From contig CM030865.1 in the NCBI GenBank assembly GCA_018105865.1, positions 3,010,216 to 3,074,215 of the forward strand: a DNA stretch of 64,000 nt. Reading direction: 5' to 3'. Every line of letters starts with the position of its first letter. Position 1 is the first letter of the stretch. This document shows, piece after piece, positions 1 to 11,084 of this stretch. The position numbers and the translations under genes were made by a program. The notes below the pieces were generated by a model that did not search any database, was not told where the DNA came from, and saw only the letters and a list, made by a program, of their open reading frames with translations. This DNA comes from Metaphire vulgaris. Taxonomy: Eukaryota > Annelida > Clitellata > Crassiclitellata > Megascolecidae.

Positions 1-132
1 TTCCCATTCTTGCTGGCAAACGTGCCTTCCAGATCCCAATTGCCCCATTGGACATTATTTTTTTGACGGTAAATTCAGTGACTTGGTTTTTTTTTACTTT
101 GCTTTATATTTGAATGATGTTCTGATTTACAG

Positions 133-178
133 GAGCAGTTTATTTCTCTTGCTTGTGATGACAACTATTGTTCTGATG
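133..178 (+). CDS. Possible upstream exon of the TNFR-CARD receptor
   Basis: A pyrimidine-rich tract and AG precede 46 bases that translate to a cysteine-containing peptide ending DDNYCSDG. The next GT leaves phase 1, the phase needed by the cysteine-rich exon at 1006, and the joined reading (SDG then LCEACPNG) is TNFR-like. The donor is only moderate, and a GAT repeat starts right after it, so the frame also runs on as an Asp-rich tract. This is inference from phase and cysteines alone. Confidence 0.38.
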
Positions 179-345
179 GTGATGAGGGTGGTAGTGGTGG
201 TGATGGCAGTGATGATGATGAACAGCAGGGTGAGGATGGTGACAGTGATTATGATGGTGACAATGATGATGATGATGATGATGACGACGATGATGATGGT
301 GATGATGATGATGATGATGATGATTGCAGGGACATCAATGATAAC
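179..345. repeat. GAT/GGT microsatellite-like tract
   Basis: Imperfect runs of GAT and GGT triplets that read as poly-Asp on the + strand and poly-Ile/Val on the - strand. It begins directly after the possible exon donor at 178. Nothing else is seen up to about 500. Confidence 0.8.
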
Positions 346-499
346 AGTGAAGTCATGAGTGTAAAAGGCCTTTTGCCTTGAGGGTGCTACATAAATGAAA
401 ATTTCATCTTGGGCCTCACAAGGTGATAAACATTTACTAACCTTTGTCAACAGTGACAAAAATTTAACTGGGATTTTTAACAACACAAACATAGGAACA

Positions 500-835
500 A
501 GACCAAGGAATCAACCATCAAGGGCATGACCAGGACCAAGGACACAGCCCTCAAGACCAAAACCAAGACCAAGGACTCAACCCTCAAGGCCATGACCAGG
601 ACCGAGGACTCAGCCCTCATGGGTAGGACCAGGACAAAGGACTCAACCTTCAAGGCCAGGACCAAGAACACAACCATCAAGGCCAGGCCAGGACCAAGGA
701 CTCAACCCTCAAGGCCAGGACCAAGGACTCAGCCCTCATGGCCAGGACCAAGACAAAGGACTCAACCCTCAGGGCCATGACCAGGACCAAGGACTTGTAA
801 CTTGTCCTTAAGGCCAGGAAGACCAAGGCCAAGGA
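500..835. repeat. Minisatellite, roughly 33-bp degenerate unit
   Basis: About ten degenerate units built on CCAGGACCAAGGACTCAACC with short spacers. It keeps a reading frame open by chance on + (TRTKDS-type repeats), but no splice context or start supports coding. Confidence 0.8.
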
Positions 836-1005
836 CTAACCTCCCTGAACTGAACCAATATTTTGCCTGAGTAATGCTTTTTGAATCATTTTCTGAGCCA
901 ATGCATTTCTTGGGTTTAAATCTAAGGAGGTTAAAAACAGTGGTAAAGAGGATTTTCTGTGACTCAATACTATCATGTCTTTGATTGAGTATTGGTTTAC
1001 TTTAG

Positions 1006-1903
1006 GTTTATGCGAAGCCTGTCCCAATGGAAAATGGAAGAATGAAACAGGTCCTGACGAATGTTTCAATTGCACTCAGTAAGTATGTAACATGATATTG
1101 CTCAAATATGGGTCATTTCAGGCTGGAACACTTTTAACCAAAATGCTATAGTATAGCATATAGTATAGTCATAGAAGTTATTTCAACCAAATCTCGATTT
1201 GCTGAAAAGTTGAATTTCCGTGTAAAATTTTACGCAGACATACTAAAAAAATTAGAGGGAATATTGCAGGGGGTCAGAAAATTAAATTAGCAGGTTGACA
1301 GATCTTTAGTTAGCAAGTCCTGGCATTTTTTGACACAAGATTTAAACTCCATACGCACTTTTCTTGCTTTTACCGATGCAAACTGGTCTATGATATGCTA
1401 AAGGTCAGTTTTCTCAGTTTCTTCTTCTCTTTCTACGCTGAGTAGAGACCAAGATCACAGTTTTTTTTTTGGTGTCATCTTCAAGGCAGGCAGGACACTA
1501 GCTACCTGCCATAACCCAGGGTCATCACTTTTTGATCACCCCCACAGTTATTTTATATTAATTATTCCAAAACGAATTTTCAACTACAATCCAGAGGGAA
1601 GAAGATCTAAAGGAAGACCGAAAAGACGATGGGTGGACGGATTGGAAGAGGATCTGCACACGGCAGGACTGAATCTTTATGGAAAAACTGACGGAAGACA
1701 CCGAATGACCTTGGAAGAAATAGCAAAGGACAGAGAACTTTGGACAGATGTCATGGAGAAGTCAATAGCTGGACACAGCTGGAGGACGAAGACCTGACCT
1801 GACCTGATTGATAATATTTAGCATATAATTTGTGATTGTTTCAGATGCAATAAAACAAGTCGTGAATGTAATGCAACAATGGATGCAATATGTGTTCACT
1901 CAG
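1006..1903 (+). CDS. Two exons encoding the TNFR cysteine-rich module
   Basis: Exon 1006-1078 (AG at 1004, donor GTAAGT at 1079) and exon 1845-1903 (AG at 1843, donor GTAC at 1904) join in phase 2. They give a module with cysteines spaced as in TNFR c6 repeats: CEAC, then DECFNCTQC, then REC, then DAIC. Potential N-glycosylation sites are NET, NCT, NKT and NAT. The intron between them holds the 3' end of a non-LTR retrotransposon. Confidence 0.75.
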
Positions 1904-4900
1904 GTACATTTATCTTCACAGGAAAATTTATTACTCTTTCTTGACTGTCTGGGTGTACAACTGGACGTACCCTGGTATATTATTCTCTGAATTTATGCTG
2001 AAGACCTAAGCATTTTGCTCATTTTAGTGATCTGGGATGTCTTTAGGAGATAATGTGTTGAGGGTAAGAGTTCAGTTTGATCTTGATCTGAAAATTGAAC
2101 CCAGAAATTTCAGTTCTATTGCTGCTATAAGTGTGCATAGTACCATAAGTAAGTGCATACACTACTCTGCTATTGTGTGCTGTTCAGTGTTCATATTAGT
2201 ATTACTGTAATGCCACGTGTCGTAGTTTCTGGATTACTTTGGAATTCTGATTTTGTTTTGTTTATTTGATTAGAATAATTTATTTTTCATAACATTTGTT
2301 TATAGTGGACAAGTGACTTCACATCTTAATGAAGTTATGTGGGTATTAAGAGCCTGATATTTAATTTGTATTTATTTGTAATTGTTCATGAACAGTTAAT
2401 TTAGGCATCTTGCAGGTTAAGCAAAGGTATTTTAGCATATGCTTGAATGAATACATTTTCATTTTTTCTAGGTGATGTGCCTCTAGAGCCAAGCACAGGT
2501 GGCAATAGTTTGGAGGCAGGTGCTATTGTGTAAGTTGTATATTTCTTGTATTATGCAAATTTCTTAATAGCTATCAGTTGATATTATTATATATTGTATA
2601 TTAATATCAGTTGATATTATTATATATTATATATTAATATCAGTTGATATTATTATATATTATTCTCCCCTCTCAGTTTATTTATTTATTATTGTCATTA
2701 TAGTGCTCAGTTATATGTTGTATTGTAATAATCAGTGGGGTGGGAAGATAGCAGAGTGGTAACGACGTTGGACGATGGAGCAGAAGGGTTCAACTCCCGC
2801 AGGAGCCCTAAGGTCAACTCAGCCTTCTTTTGCCAGATGGTGATGGCAAATGAATAGCGGATTAATCCGCAGAGTAAACAGGCGCTTTGCATGAGAATAC
2901 TGGCCCCGTATCATGTAACTTGCACCAGTCACCTGGCTTAGGGCCTTGGAAACGGAGATCAGCACTGCCCTATTAGCCTTGAGGTTAGCCTTGAGTGCTT
3001 GGGAAGGACTTTACTTTTTTTATAATAATCAGCATATCTTGAAGACACTTTTTGTTTGTCAATAACAGTTTAGACACTGCTGTACAGTACTACGGTAGTT
3101 TTGCCAATTTTTCAGTTTCTATTCATCTCTTTGATAATGAGCTCTTTTTCTAGTTTGCCATTCAGGATGTTCTTCATGTAAAGAAATAGTGTTGAAGGCA
3201 TTGTTTGACTGCATCTGCGGCCAGCAAGTGCTCACGAGTTTATTATTATAATTATTTTTATTATTATTATTATTAACGCAGGCTTTGTTGATGCAGCATT
3301 TGAATCATGGTAATGAACATAGATGTGGTTACTGCATCGTGAGTCTTTGTTTGTTCTTATATACTTTTGTTGTTGTTGATATTAATCCTGATGGGTCTGT
3401 AATCCATGTTTTAGTTGTCTTTTGTGTGTGGATCAGGTTATGTTGCTTTTTCAAAATTGGTGCTTGTCAGATCCTCATTGTCTGATAAAGGTTTTGTATT
3501 GATTATTATTGCTGATGCTATGGTAGTCCTACTGTTACAAACTTTTAGCACTTCTATTTTGTGATTTTGCAGAGGTATAGTTGTTGGAGTTTTCTTGTTC
3601 TTTTGGATTTGGGCAGAAAACTGCATTTGATCATTTTATTAATTTGGTGCATTTGCCAGTCAGGAAGTACATTTGCCAGATAACTCCAACTTACGGTCTC
3701 TTATTTAACCAAAAAACGAAAAGATCAGGTATGTCAAAATGCATTTTAATGATAATTTTTGTCTTGAAACGTTGTGATCATATATCACTCGCTGTCTTTA
3801 GACAGACCATCTCAAACTATGCAGGTCTGGTTTTAGTTAATTTTAGAAACCAGCCTGCTATTTATTTGATACAAACATAGAACTGGGATTTTTTGTTTTC
3901 ACGAAAGCTACTAGCCCTTGTTGTGGTCTTTAGTATTGTGAGCTTTCCATTTGGGTAATTAACTCCTTTACCAGCCATCCCGAGCCCCACTCGGGCTGTT
4001 ATCTTTCATAAGCCGCTCAGCAGGAGTTGCTCTCAGGCTACTTTGGAAGCCGTCCAAAAATTTTAATGGACAGTAAAGGGTTAAGAATATATACTGTGCA
4101 GTGCAAAGAACATAGACAACATGACCAGCATGTTTGATTTTGTTCATTGTGATTTTTGTTTTCTACTGCAGGATCGAGGTCCGGAATTTCAAGTGACAGG
4201 GTATCATCACAACCTTTAAGTAATATTTTATTTTGTCATATTTTTACATTAATGTAATTATGTAATTATGTAATTATAAGGCTGGTCCCAATAATTAGGA
4301 CAATAATTGATGTGGACCTTAAAATTTGTCTTGTATTGACATCTTAAACATTTGAATTGTAGTATTCCAGGGCTTCTTTATTCTTTGTGTAGACTCAGAA
4401 TTCTCCTATCAAGCTACTTTTAGATGAAATGTGTTTACATATCATGATAACAGTAATGACAGACAGTAATTATGCTTAATTTAGGGTTCATCCATATAGT
4501 ACGTATGCATAAAAAGGCATATTTTCAACCCCCTTCCCCGTTGCACATGGCGTACGTAGGAACAATCTCCAAAACCCAACCCCCTCAGTGTGTACGTACC
4601 GTATGGATGGACCCTTAATTAATACCAACAGTGTAAAGTGATTAGCATTGACTTACAGTAATATGACCAGAAAATTTTTGACTATATAAGCACTGCTTTA
4701 GGGCTCAGCCATATACTACATATGCAAAAAGGCATACTTTAAACAGACTGCAGAAGTTCATTTTGTATAATAGTCTGATATTTTGAAAAGAAATGTTTTA
4801 AGTTAATTTTTGAATTGGACCACCATGCCCAAGGATGTTTGACTGGAACTACTAGCTCTGAATTAAAACATAATTAAAAAATTAGAATTTTCATGTCACA

Positions 4901-6394
4901 GCCAATAAATAAAAAACTAGTAAATAAATTAAGTTTATGATAAACCAGTTTAAAATTAAATTGTCTGCTAATATTTTTAAGATGCCTACTTTGTTCCCTT
5001 CTGGTATCTTTTTTCCAACTCTTGCTTATTAAAGTTTAACCATAGCTTGTGGTTATAGATATTGATTTTGAAATTTTGTTACATAGTTATGCGTTGTGCC
5101 CATCTTTTGTGTGTTTTGGTTATATGAATTCACTAATATGTGTTTTTATTATAAATGAAAATCAATTTCATATTCACTGTTTACTGAATCAATATAAATT
5201 GAAGTCTTGCTCTTAACTTCTATTGATGATAACTGTATCACAATTTGTATTTATTTACTGCACCTATATTTAATAGTTAAATAGTATGCCTCCACTTAGA
5301 TAGTTTTGTGATTTTGAGTTGGAAATAAACTTCTTCTTCTTCTTGAATTGTTCCATTTTGTATGTGCAGTGCCTTCTCAGAATGGGGACCGAAATCGATC
5401 GAATGCAAATCCTAATTCACAGGATCCAAGTACTGATCATCTTATTGGCAGTGGACAGGATGAAAATGACGATGCAGACAATGCTGATGGAAATAATGAG
5501 ACTTCAGGTCAACCTATCAATGGCGGTGAAACAATTCCTGTTGATACGTCAGTCGTTGATAATCCTTCACTGCCGCCGGTTTTGCCTCAACCTGATCCGG
5601 GTAAAATTTCAATCCTTCATTACTTGTTTCAACGTAACAACTGAACCTATGCACAGGGTGGCGCAAAAAAAACGGACTAGCCACATTTAGGTTTGCATTT
5701 GATATAGTCCGGTTTTTTTGCGCCACCCCGTAGTTCTGTGCTGTTAGATTGTGACTTTTCATATTAACGTTGTATTGTGCCATTTTGTAATTGCAGTAAG
5801 TCAACAAAATCAGAATGGGGCCCCATTCATCTGAGGGAAAATGAAGATCCAATTAATCAGAATTTGAATGCAAATCAACCGCTCGGTGGCAGTCAACAGA
5901 ATGGAAATATTAATCCTCAAAATGGCGGTGTCGTTGATCCTCGAGTGGTCGCTAACCCTCGAACGTCTTCAGCTTCATTTCAATCTAATCCAGGTAAAAT
6001 GTCATTCAATGTCATGTCAATCTAATCCAGGTAAAATGTCATTCCTTAATTACTTGTTTTAATGTAATACTTACCTGAATGTATGTAGTTTTGTGCTGTT
6101 TTTGGTATTAACTGTTTTCTGATTCTTTTTAAAGAGATTTAAATGGGATAATTATGAGATCATCTTCTTGCTGACTACAAAAATATTTAAGTAACTATTT
6201 TTATCATCATGTTTCTCAACCAGTATGAATTATTATTATTATTATTGTTATTATTATTATTATTAGTATTATTATTAGACAATTTCTTCAGCACAATAGG
6301 CAAGTCTAAGTTTAGTACGTCTTATGGAACTCGTCTGTAAAGTGCTCTCGACTACCGCCCGAGCTTTAAGATAGCGCTATAAAAGTCGTCACTC

Positions 6395-6475
<81 letters not shown>

Positions 6476-9400
6476 GGTCCAAGACAAGAGCACTTAACAA
6501 GTTCAAAACCTATCTCTTAAATAAATATGTTTTTGGGTTCACTTTCACTGCATGAAATTTAATTGTTTTGAGATTCCTGTTTAGCATAGCATTTTTATTA
6601 TACTAGACTTCAAATTAATAATGGACCTATTTATTCGCAGCCCTCTTAACAGATAAATCACATGAATATAATTATGTTGTTATAATTAGTTGAGATTTAG
6701 AGGCAAAAATTGTTACAGGGAAATTGTCATGATGAAAATGAATGAATGAATGAAAATGTAAGTGATTTAGAAAAAATTGTTGTCATGAGAAAAGATTTAT
6801 TGAAATGTAACGCAAATTGTTTTTCCATTGAATTTCTTTCAAAATATGGTATTTTTGCATTTTAATGAATGCAGACTGATATTTTTAAATTAACCTACAA
6901 AATTTGAAAATGGTGAAGCATTTTGAAACATTTCTTTTACCAGCTCAGCTTTATCTGCAGATTTGATTTGGGTCGGGTCATGACCTGATTATATTATTCG
7001 TGGGAAAATAGAGCTACGAGTTCAGAAAGACTGAGAAACATTCCCTTCGATTCTTATCTTCTAATGAGAATAAACTTTAGTTCTAAATTTCTGCAGTTAA
7101 ATATACATGTAAATGTAATGTAACAAAATGTAAAAAATATTTATATAGTGCCTCTTCTGAAGAATCACTCAGAAGCGCTCCCAATTTAGTACCAGTAATG
7201 TTAGATATTATTTGACTTTTGCACTCCAGGGTTCTGCCTCTGTGGCTTTTACAACTACTAGAACCTTTGCACTGAAAACTTATATTTGACAATTTTTGTC
7301 ACTATGTATGTCTAGCCCATGGCAATGAAGAACAACAACCTCCTAGTCTTTGTTCATTTCTCCATCCTTATGACAGCAGCGGTCATGACACCAGTGTCGC
7401 TGGAGTAGCAGAAACACCAGCAGCACCTTCATTGGACCCAACCAGTCAAGGCGTTGTGAATCTAAGAGAAGATCCATCTGTAGTCTCCAGAACACCAAGC
7501 CTTCCAAGCCAAGTGCCAAGCCTTCCAAGCCAAGTGCCAAGCCTTCCAAGCCAAGTGCCAGGTGCTGCAGGTATTTGTTGCAGATTTTTGCATTGATTTT
7601 TAACCTGCTATTGCCAAAGCTTTCTTATTCCCAGTTTACTGTCAGTAGAATGTGAAGGAATAAGTATGGAATTTTAAGATATCTTGTGTCTTTTTTAGGC
7701 ATAGTTTTTGATTAGTTATGTGATAGTTATGTAGTTTTTTGTGCTATAGTTGTTGTGCATAAATTTGGTCTGTGCATAAGTAATGAATGATAATAATATT
7801 ATTATAGTCTAATGAATATTATGGAATTTCATGCTATGAGGAATGAATTCTGAGAAGGCAAGTGACTTGGCATATTATTAAGGCTTTAATTGGTCGTATG
7901 TTCTATATCAGCTATCTGCAAACCTTGACCTGTGGGTCAAAAGTGGGCTTTCACAGGTATTTTAGTTAAAGGTATTTTAGTTATTCTGCAAAATCCTTGC
8001 TGCACATTCTAAACACAGAGTCTTCTGTCCCTATTGCTCATTCAACTTCGCTGACCAGGCCCATCAAGGGAAATTCCAGGCCCTGGGAAGAGCAGTCACA
8101 GGCCCCTACAAATTTTTTAGCAAGTTTGTGAAATGTTTATAATGTCCTCGAAAAGTCCAGCGATTTTCAGCAATTTTTCTGAAAATACATAGACAAAGTG
8201 ATGGTGACATTTTTTGGTTGTCAGACTTTTCAAGACATTAAAGGAGTACATGCTGACATGCGCCACAATGCCTTCTTCTTCGGGCCCTCACCACACCTAC
8301 AGCGTTAGTAACAGCACGAAATAACTTTATTGCGGACCCATCCAGGCCCCCTAAAAATCGCCTGGCCCTGGGTATTTGACCCCCCCCCATTTTGGCAGGC
8401 CTGTCTCTGATACCATATTTTTACTTCTGATTTCACCGGTGGACTTTTTAATAGATCTCCAACTGTCGACTCCACAGCTTGTGCGAGAACAGATGCACAG
8501 ATCTGATATCTTGCAGGCGAAAATTAGCGTAGATATATGGAACTGTAGCTGATACTTATTGTTATAATTCTATGTTGCTATTGCAGAGCCTCCTCTTTGG
8601 GATTTTGAGGACTGCATTACCAAAAACTATAATACAATCTACTATCATCTCACTTCTTTGGATTACATATGGGGTGCACTTCTTGAGAAAGACATCCTAA
8701 CTCATGTACAATTGTTGCAGTTAAAGGTGATGAGCATGAGTTTTCATTGTTGGTCGTTGATTTTAGGATTTTTTTCTTGGCAGGGGAAATTTTACTAGGC
8801 AGTTAGACTAAACAAATTATACTGCACAGGTTGAATGCAAGTGCTTAGTTATCACATTTTGAAAATATGAGAAATAACAAAATAGTTTTACCATTTTTGT
8901 GGTGGACGTTTATACTCGATTTAGTTTTATTGGAAACTTTGACCATCAGAGATGAGCTGTAGTAAGTGTTGTTATTCAATTTTGAACTTTATTAAAGGTT
9001 GCTTAGCAGATTTTTAAATGTAGATCAGAACATTTAGTTAACCAAGAAACTTGTAGAATATTAATATATCTTGAATGTATATAAAAGTTTTTCCAATTTT
9101 AGATTATTATTGAATTTATTGTTTATGGCTAGTCCATATAGTATGTATGCAAAAGAGGCATATTTTCAAGCACCCCTTGTTGCACACAGCGTACATAGGA
9201 AAAATCTAAAAAATCCGACGCCTCAGTGCGTACGTGCTTTATGGATGGACCCTTATAGTACTGTATATTAAGAAATAAGTAAGAGGAATGCAATATTGTG
9301 TCAATTTTAGGAAATTGAGAATAATAGAAGTAGGCATGCTGCCATTGATGAAATGATTCGGTTGATGAGGCTTCAAGGCAACAACGGATTTGTGTGTTTC

Positions 9401-9505
9401 ATTCAAGCATTGGTTGCCAAGGAAACCAAACTAGATGAACTAGCTAGACGTATACATCCACAGTTGACTGAACAATTCATCAAAAAACGAGGCATGATTC
9501 TATGA
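1006..9505 (+). CDS. TNF-receptor-like transmembrane protein with C-terminal CARD (5' end missing)
   Basis: Ten exons fit together by phase: 1006-1078, 1845-1903, 2472-2529, 3573-3728, 4172-4219, 5370-5600, 5814-5993, 7316-7570, 8587-8726, 9311-9505. Seen: a cysteine-rich module (CxxC, CFNCTQC, EC, AIC spacing) typical of TNFR repeats; a short stalk (PLEPSTGG); a hydrophobic exon (GIVVGVFLFF); a basic stop-transfer-like segment (KTKRSGSRSG); a long Asn/Ser/Pro/Gln-rich tail with three SLPSQVP repeats; and a CARD ending at a stop. Known: TNFR-family receptors bind TNF-like ligands outside the cell and usually signal through death domains or TRAF motifs; CARDs pair with other CARDs. Inferred: a surface receptor that recruits CARD proteins directly. 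Oddity: exon 3573-3728 is one base out of frame and contains a stop. Most internal exons are phase 1-1, which allows cassette splicing. The first exons lie left of the window. Confidence 0.72.
1450..1815 (+). pseudogene. 3' end of a non-LTR retrotransposon reverse transcriptase ORF
   Basis: From about 1590 the + strand reads GRRSKGRPKRRWVDGLEEDL and ends at a stop near 1797. That is the basic C-terminal tail typical of many animal non-LTR reverse-transcriptase ORFs. It ends in a CCTGA triplication, as expected for a LINE 3' end with a short tandem tail. The copy is 5' truncated and sits in the receptor intron. Confidence 0.75.
2566..2665. repeat. AT-rich tandem repeat, about 36-bp unit
   Basis: Three near-identical copies of a unit containing ATCAGTTGATATTATTATAT, in the intron after exon 2472-2529. 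Confidence 0.75.
2738..3025 (+). mobile_element. tRNA-derived SINE
   Basis: The left end has an A-box-like TAGCAGAGTGG and a B-box-like GGTTCAACTCC about 45 bases apart, as in a tRNA-derived RNA polymerase III promoter. A unique body follows, then GGGAAGGACTTTA and a T-rich end. The acceptor stem does not fold as a functional tRNA. It is most likely a SINE. Confidence 0.65.
3573..3728 (+). CDS. Transmembrane exon of the receptor, frame-broken
   Basis: The acceptor (TTTTGCAG) matches the phase-2 donor of exon 2472-2529 and gives GAIVGIVVGVFLFFWIWA, a convincing membrane helix. The frame hits TGA at 3628-3630. The downstream part that fits the next exon (ending KTKRSG at donor 3729) is open in the frame one base over. 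No GT before the stop allows an internal intron. Either the run of T at 3601-3604 carries one extra base (assembly error or allele), or this form ends as a short-tailed receptor. Clear exon, uncertain product. Confidence 0.55.
3959..4084. mobile_element. TTAA-flanked inverted-repeat element
   Basis: It starts TTAACTCCTTTACCAGCC and ends in a related inverted GGACAGTAAAGGGTTAA. Flanking TTAA on both sides is the target duplication typical of piggyBac-type elements. It is non-coding and 126 bp long. Confidence 0.55.
4484..4614. mobile_element. MITE, family with GGGTCCATCCATATAGTACG ends
   Basis: The ends GGGTTCATCCATATAGTACG and GTATGGATGGACCC are inverted repeats around a body with AAAAGGCATATTTTCAACCC. 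The same family recurs at 9128, 15278, 16616 and 19018, and in pieces at 4699-4745 and 57972. The whole element is nearly palindromic. No superfamily is assigned. Confidence 0.75.
5654..5730. mobile_element. Palindromic mariner-like MITE, copy 1
   Basis: The ends CAGGGTGGCGCAAAAAA and TTTTTTTGCGCCACCCCG are inverted repeats of about 25 bp around a short loop. They resemble Tc1/mariner termini. Other copies at 20233, 24373 and 52397 are flanked by TA on both sides. This copy lies between receptor exons 5370-5600 and 5814-5993. Confidence 0.75.
5986..6040 (+). promoter_or_regulatory. Duplicated splice donor after exon 5814-5993
   Basis: The exon end and donor (CAATCTAATCCAGGTAAAAT) occur a second time about 38 bases downstream, giving two identical 5' splice sites. 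Using the second would add residues and keep reading only if phase allows. It looks like a small tandem duplication over the donor. Confidence 0.6.
6228..6475. repeat. SINE-like tail with ATT and AAT microsatellites
   Basis: An ATT run at 6230-6275 is followed by about 120 bases containing AGCGCTATAAAAGTCG, then an 80-base AAT run. The GCGCTATA motif followed by a triplet tail recurs across the window and resembles 3' tails shared by L2-type LINEs and their SINEs. Confidence 0.6.
8040..8410. mobile_element. Degenerate element with CAGGCC repeats
   Basis: A segment starting near CCAGGCCCATCAAGGG and ending GGCAGGCCTGTCTC, with several short GGCCCTGGG motifs. It sits in the intron before the CARD exons. 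It looks like an old inverted-repeat element, but ends and target duplication are unclear. Confidence 0.35.
8587..9505 (+). CDS. Two exons encoding the CARD
   Basis: Exon 8587-8726 reads into LEKDILTHVQLLQLK and joins in phase 0 to exon 9311-9505 (EIENNRSRHAAIDEMIRLMR, then LQGNNGFVCFIQAL). The order (helix with LLEKDILT, then IE, then a helix ending in RL, then G..GF..F..AL) is the CARD signature. It closes about 25 residues before a stop at 9503-9505, so the CARD is C-terminal. A death domain or DED is less likely because the gap-ILT-QLL and FIQAL spacing fits CARD best. Confidence 0.78.
9128..9253. mobile_element. MITE, GGGTCCATCCATATAG family
   Basis: It starts AGTCCATATAGTATGTATGC and ends TTTATGGATGGACCC. 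It lies in the intron between the two CARD exons. It is a copy of the family at 4484. Confidence 0.7.
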
Positions 9506-10557
9506 CTAATACTTTGAGTTTTTGAAAATGAATCTCTTTTTTAAATCAATCAAGGATTTATTTCCAAAACAAACAATCAATTAATCAAGAATTTCCAAAA
9601 AAAATGAAATGATATACATGTATCATCGTACATTTTGAAACACAAACAGAGAATATCAAACACGTATATCATTTTAGTTTTAGTACAGACTTTATATTTT
9701 TAAAATCTTTTTGATTTCCATTTGTTTAATTTGGCATATCACTGAATCTGTTTCTCCAGTCAGATTTAGTTGACACACTCTTCAAGTGCAGCTGAACATA
9801 CTGTTAATGTAGTTCTGCAAGAGCTTCAAATTTTGTGGAGTTGACTTTAGCAAGATTTGGATATGTAGATAACAGTCGCTGTGACTTTAACAGTAGTTTG
9901 ATAGCAAGAGGAATGGCTTTAATTGGATTTGACAGTATGACTACTCAGAATGAATGTTAAGGTCAAGGTTAACCATGTCATAATTATTGGTGGGCCTTTG
10001 GAACATGGCAACCAACAGATAATGGCATCCTAATGTTTGGCTTTAATTGATGCTGTCTAAATTCTTGCAAATTGTGTTACATTAATATAGTGGAATTAGT
10101 TAGTAAAAAATACTTTAAATGGCACAGAGAAGGGAAACTTGACGATATGATGTAAATGTAGTTGGATTCTTGATTGTTTTTTGTTATTTTATTTTGTGTA
10201 AATTGGACCCCCCAGAATGTTTTGACTCTGTCAAGCTGTTTTGATATCACCACTGTTGATGCCTGTGGTCACTTGTCATTTCTATCATGTATTCCACTTT
10301 TGTTGGTGATGATTTGTCTCCATGTGATGTGAAGTGACCCAATTGTTTTTGTTAGTTTTCCTAGTAGTGCTTCGTACGATATGCCACTTTAATCAGTCCG
10401 TGCTTATTAGCGGTAATTTGAAGCTCTTTGAAGTTGCCTATCTTGGGGCTGATTTTATGCAAATGCCAGCTACGTGTCTGTAAACCCCTGAACCATTCCT
10501 TTGTTTGGGCAGTTCATTTAATTAAGAAAAGACATCTTAAACTTGATGTTTCAACAG
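9506..10557. other. 3' flank of the CARD gene, no feature seen
   Basis: AT-rich unique-looking sequence after the CARD stop codon. It probably holds the 3' UTR and polyadenylation site. AATAAA-type signals are too frequent in this AT-rich DNA to choose one. Confidence 0.4.
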
Positions 10558-10617
10558 ATTCTGAATTAGAAGATCCAACAGAAGATCAACATAGAGAGAC
10601 TGAACCAGTGAATAAAG
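10558..10617 (+). CDS. Candidate phase 1-1 exon downstream of the CARD gene
   Basis: AG at 10556-10557 and GT at 10618 bound 60 bases reading TDSELEDPTEDQHRETEPVN. It is acidic and low in hydrophobics, like the receptor tail exons, and has the same phase (1-1). It may be an alternative tail exon spliced in place of the CARD, or part of a neighbouring paralogue. Confidence 0.5.
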
Positions 10618-11084
10618 GTGTAGAATCTGATTTTCCACAGTGTATTTTTAGATATTGAAATGTTATAATGAATTTGATTATTTGAATTTTTAAGCTGTAG
10701 TCATCATCAATGCTTTTTAATAATGATCATTATGATCATCTTTATTACATAGTGAAACATTTTGATAGTTTTATGGCACTGTTGTTTTTTAATAGGACCC
10801 ATTTTTATTTCAAAAGCAGACATATGACTGAAACTCTGTTGTAGTCTATTCATGATTGCTGTTTTGTATCAAATTGTATGACAGTAATTTACTGGGATTA
10901 GGTTGATAGAATAAGTAATGGAAAAAATAATGAGGAGCAATAAGTGTAGTTGGATTTCTTTTGTTTTCATTTTGTTCTTTGACTAATACTTGATTGATGA
11001 AATGATTGATTTCTTTTTCAAACAAACTGAACTGCATTTAGGCATTATGTAAGTGTTACCGATATATCTGTTTCTGTTTTTTAG

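Noticed and set aside
526..780. 84-codon + frame with TRTKDS repeats
   Set aside because: It follows the minisatellite unit at 500-835 and has no flanking splice sites in phase.
2738..2810. tRNA gene
   Set aside because: A- and B-box-like motifs are present, but the stems do not pair into a cloverleaf and the sequence continues as a SINE body.
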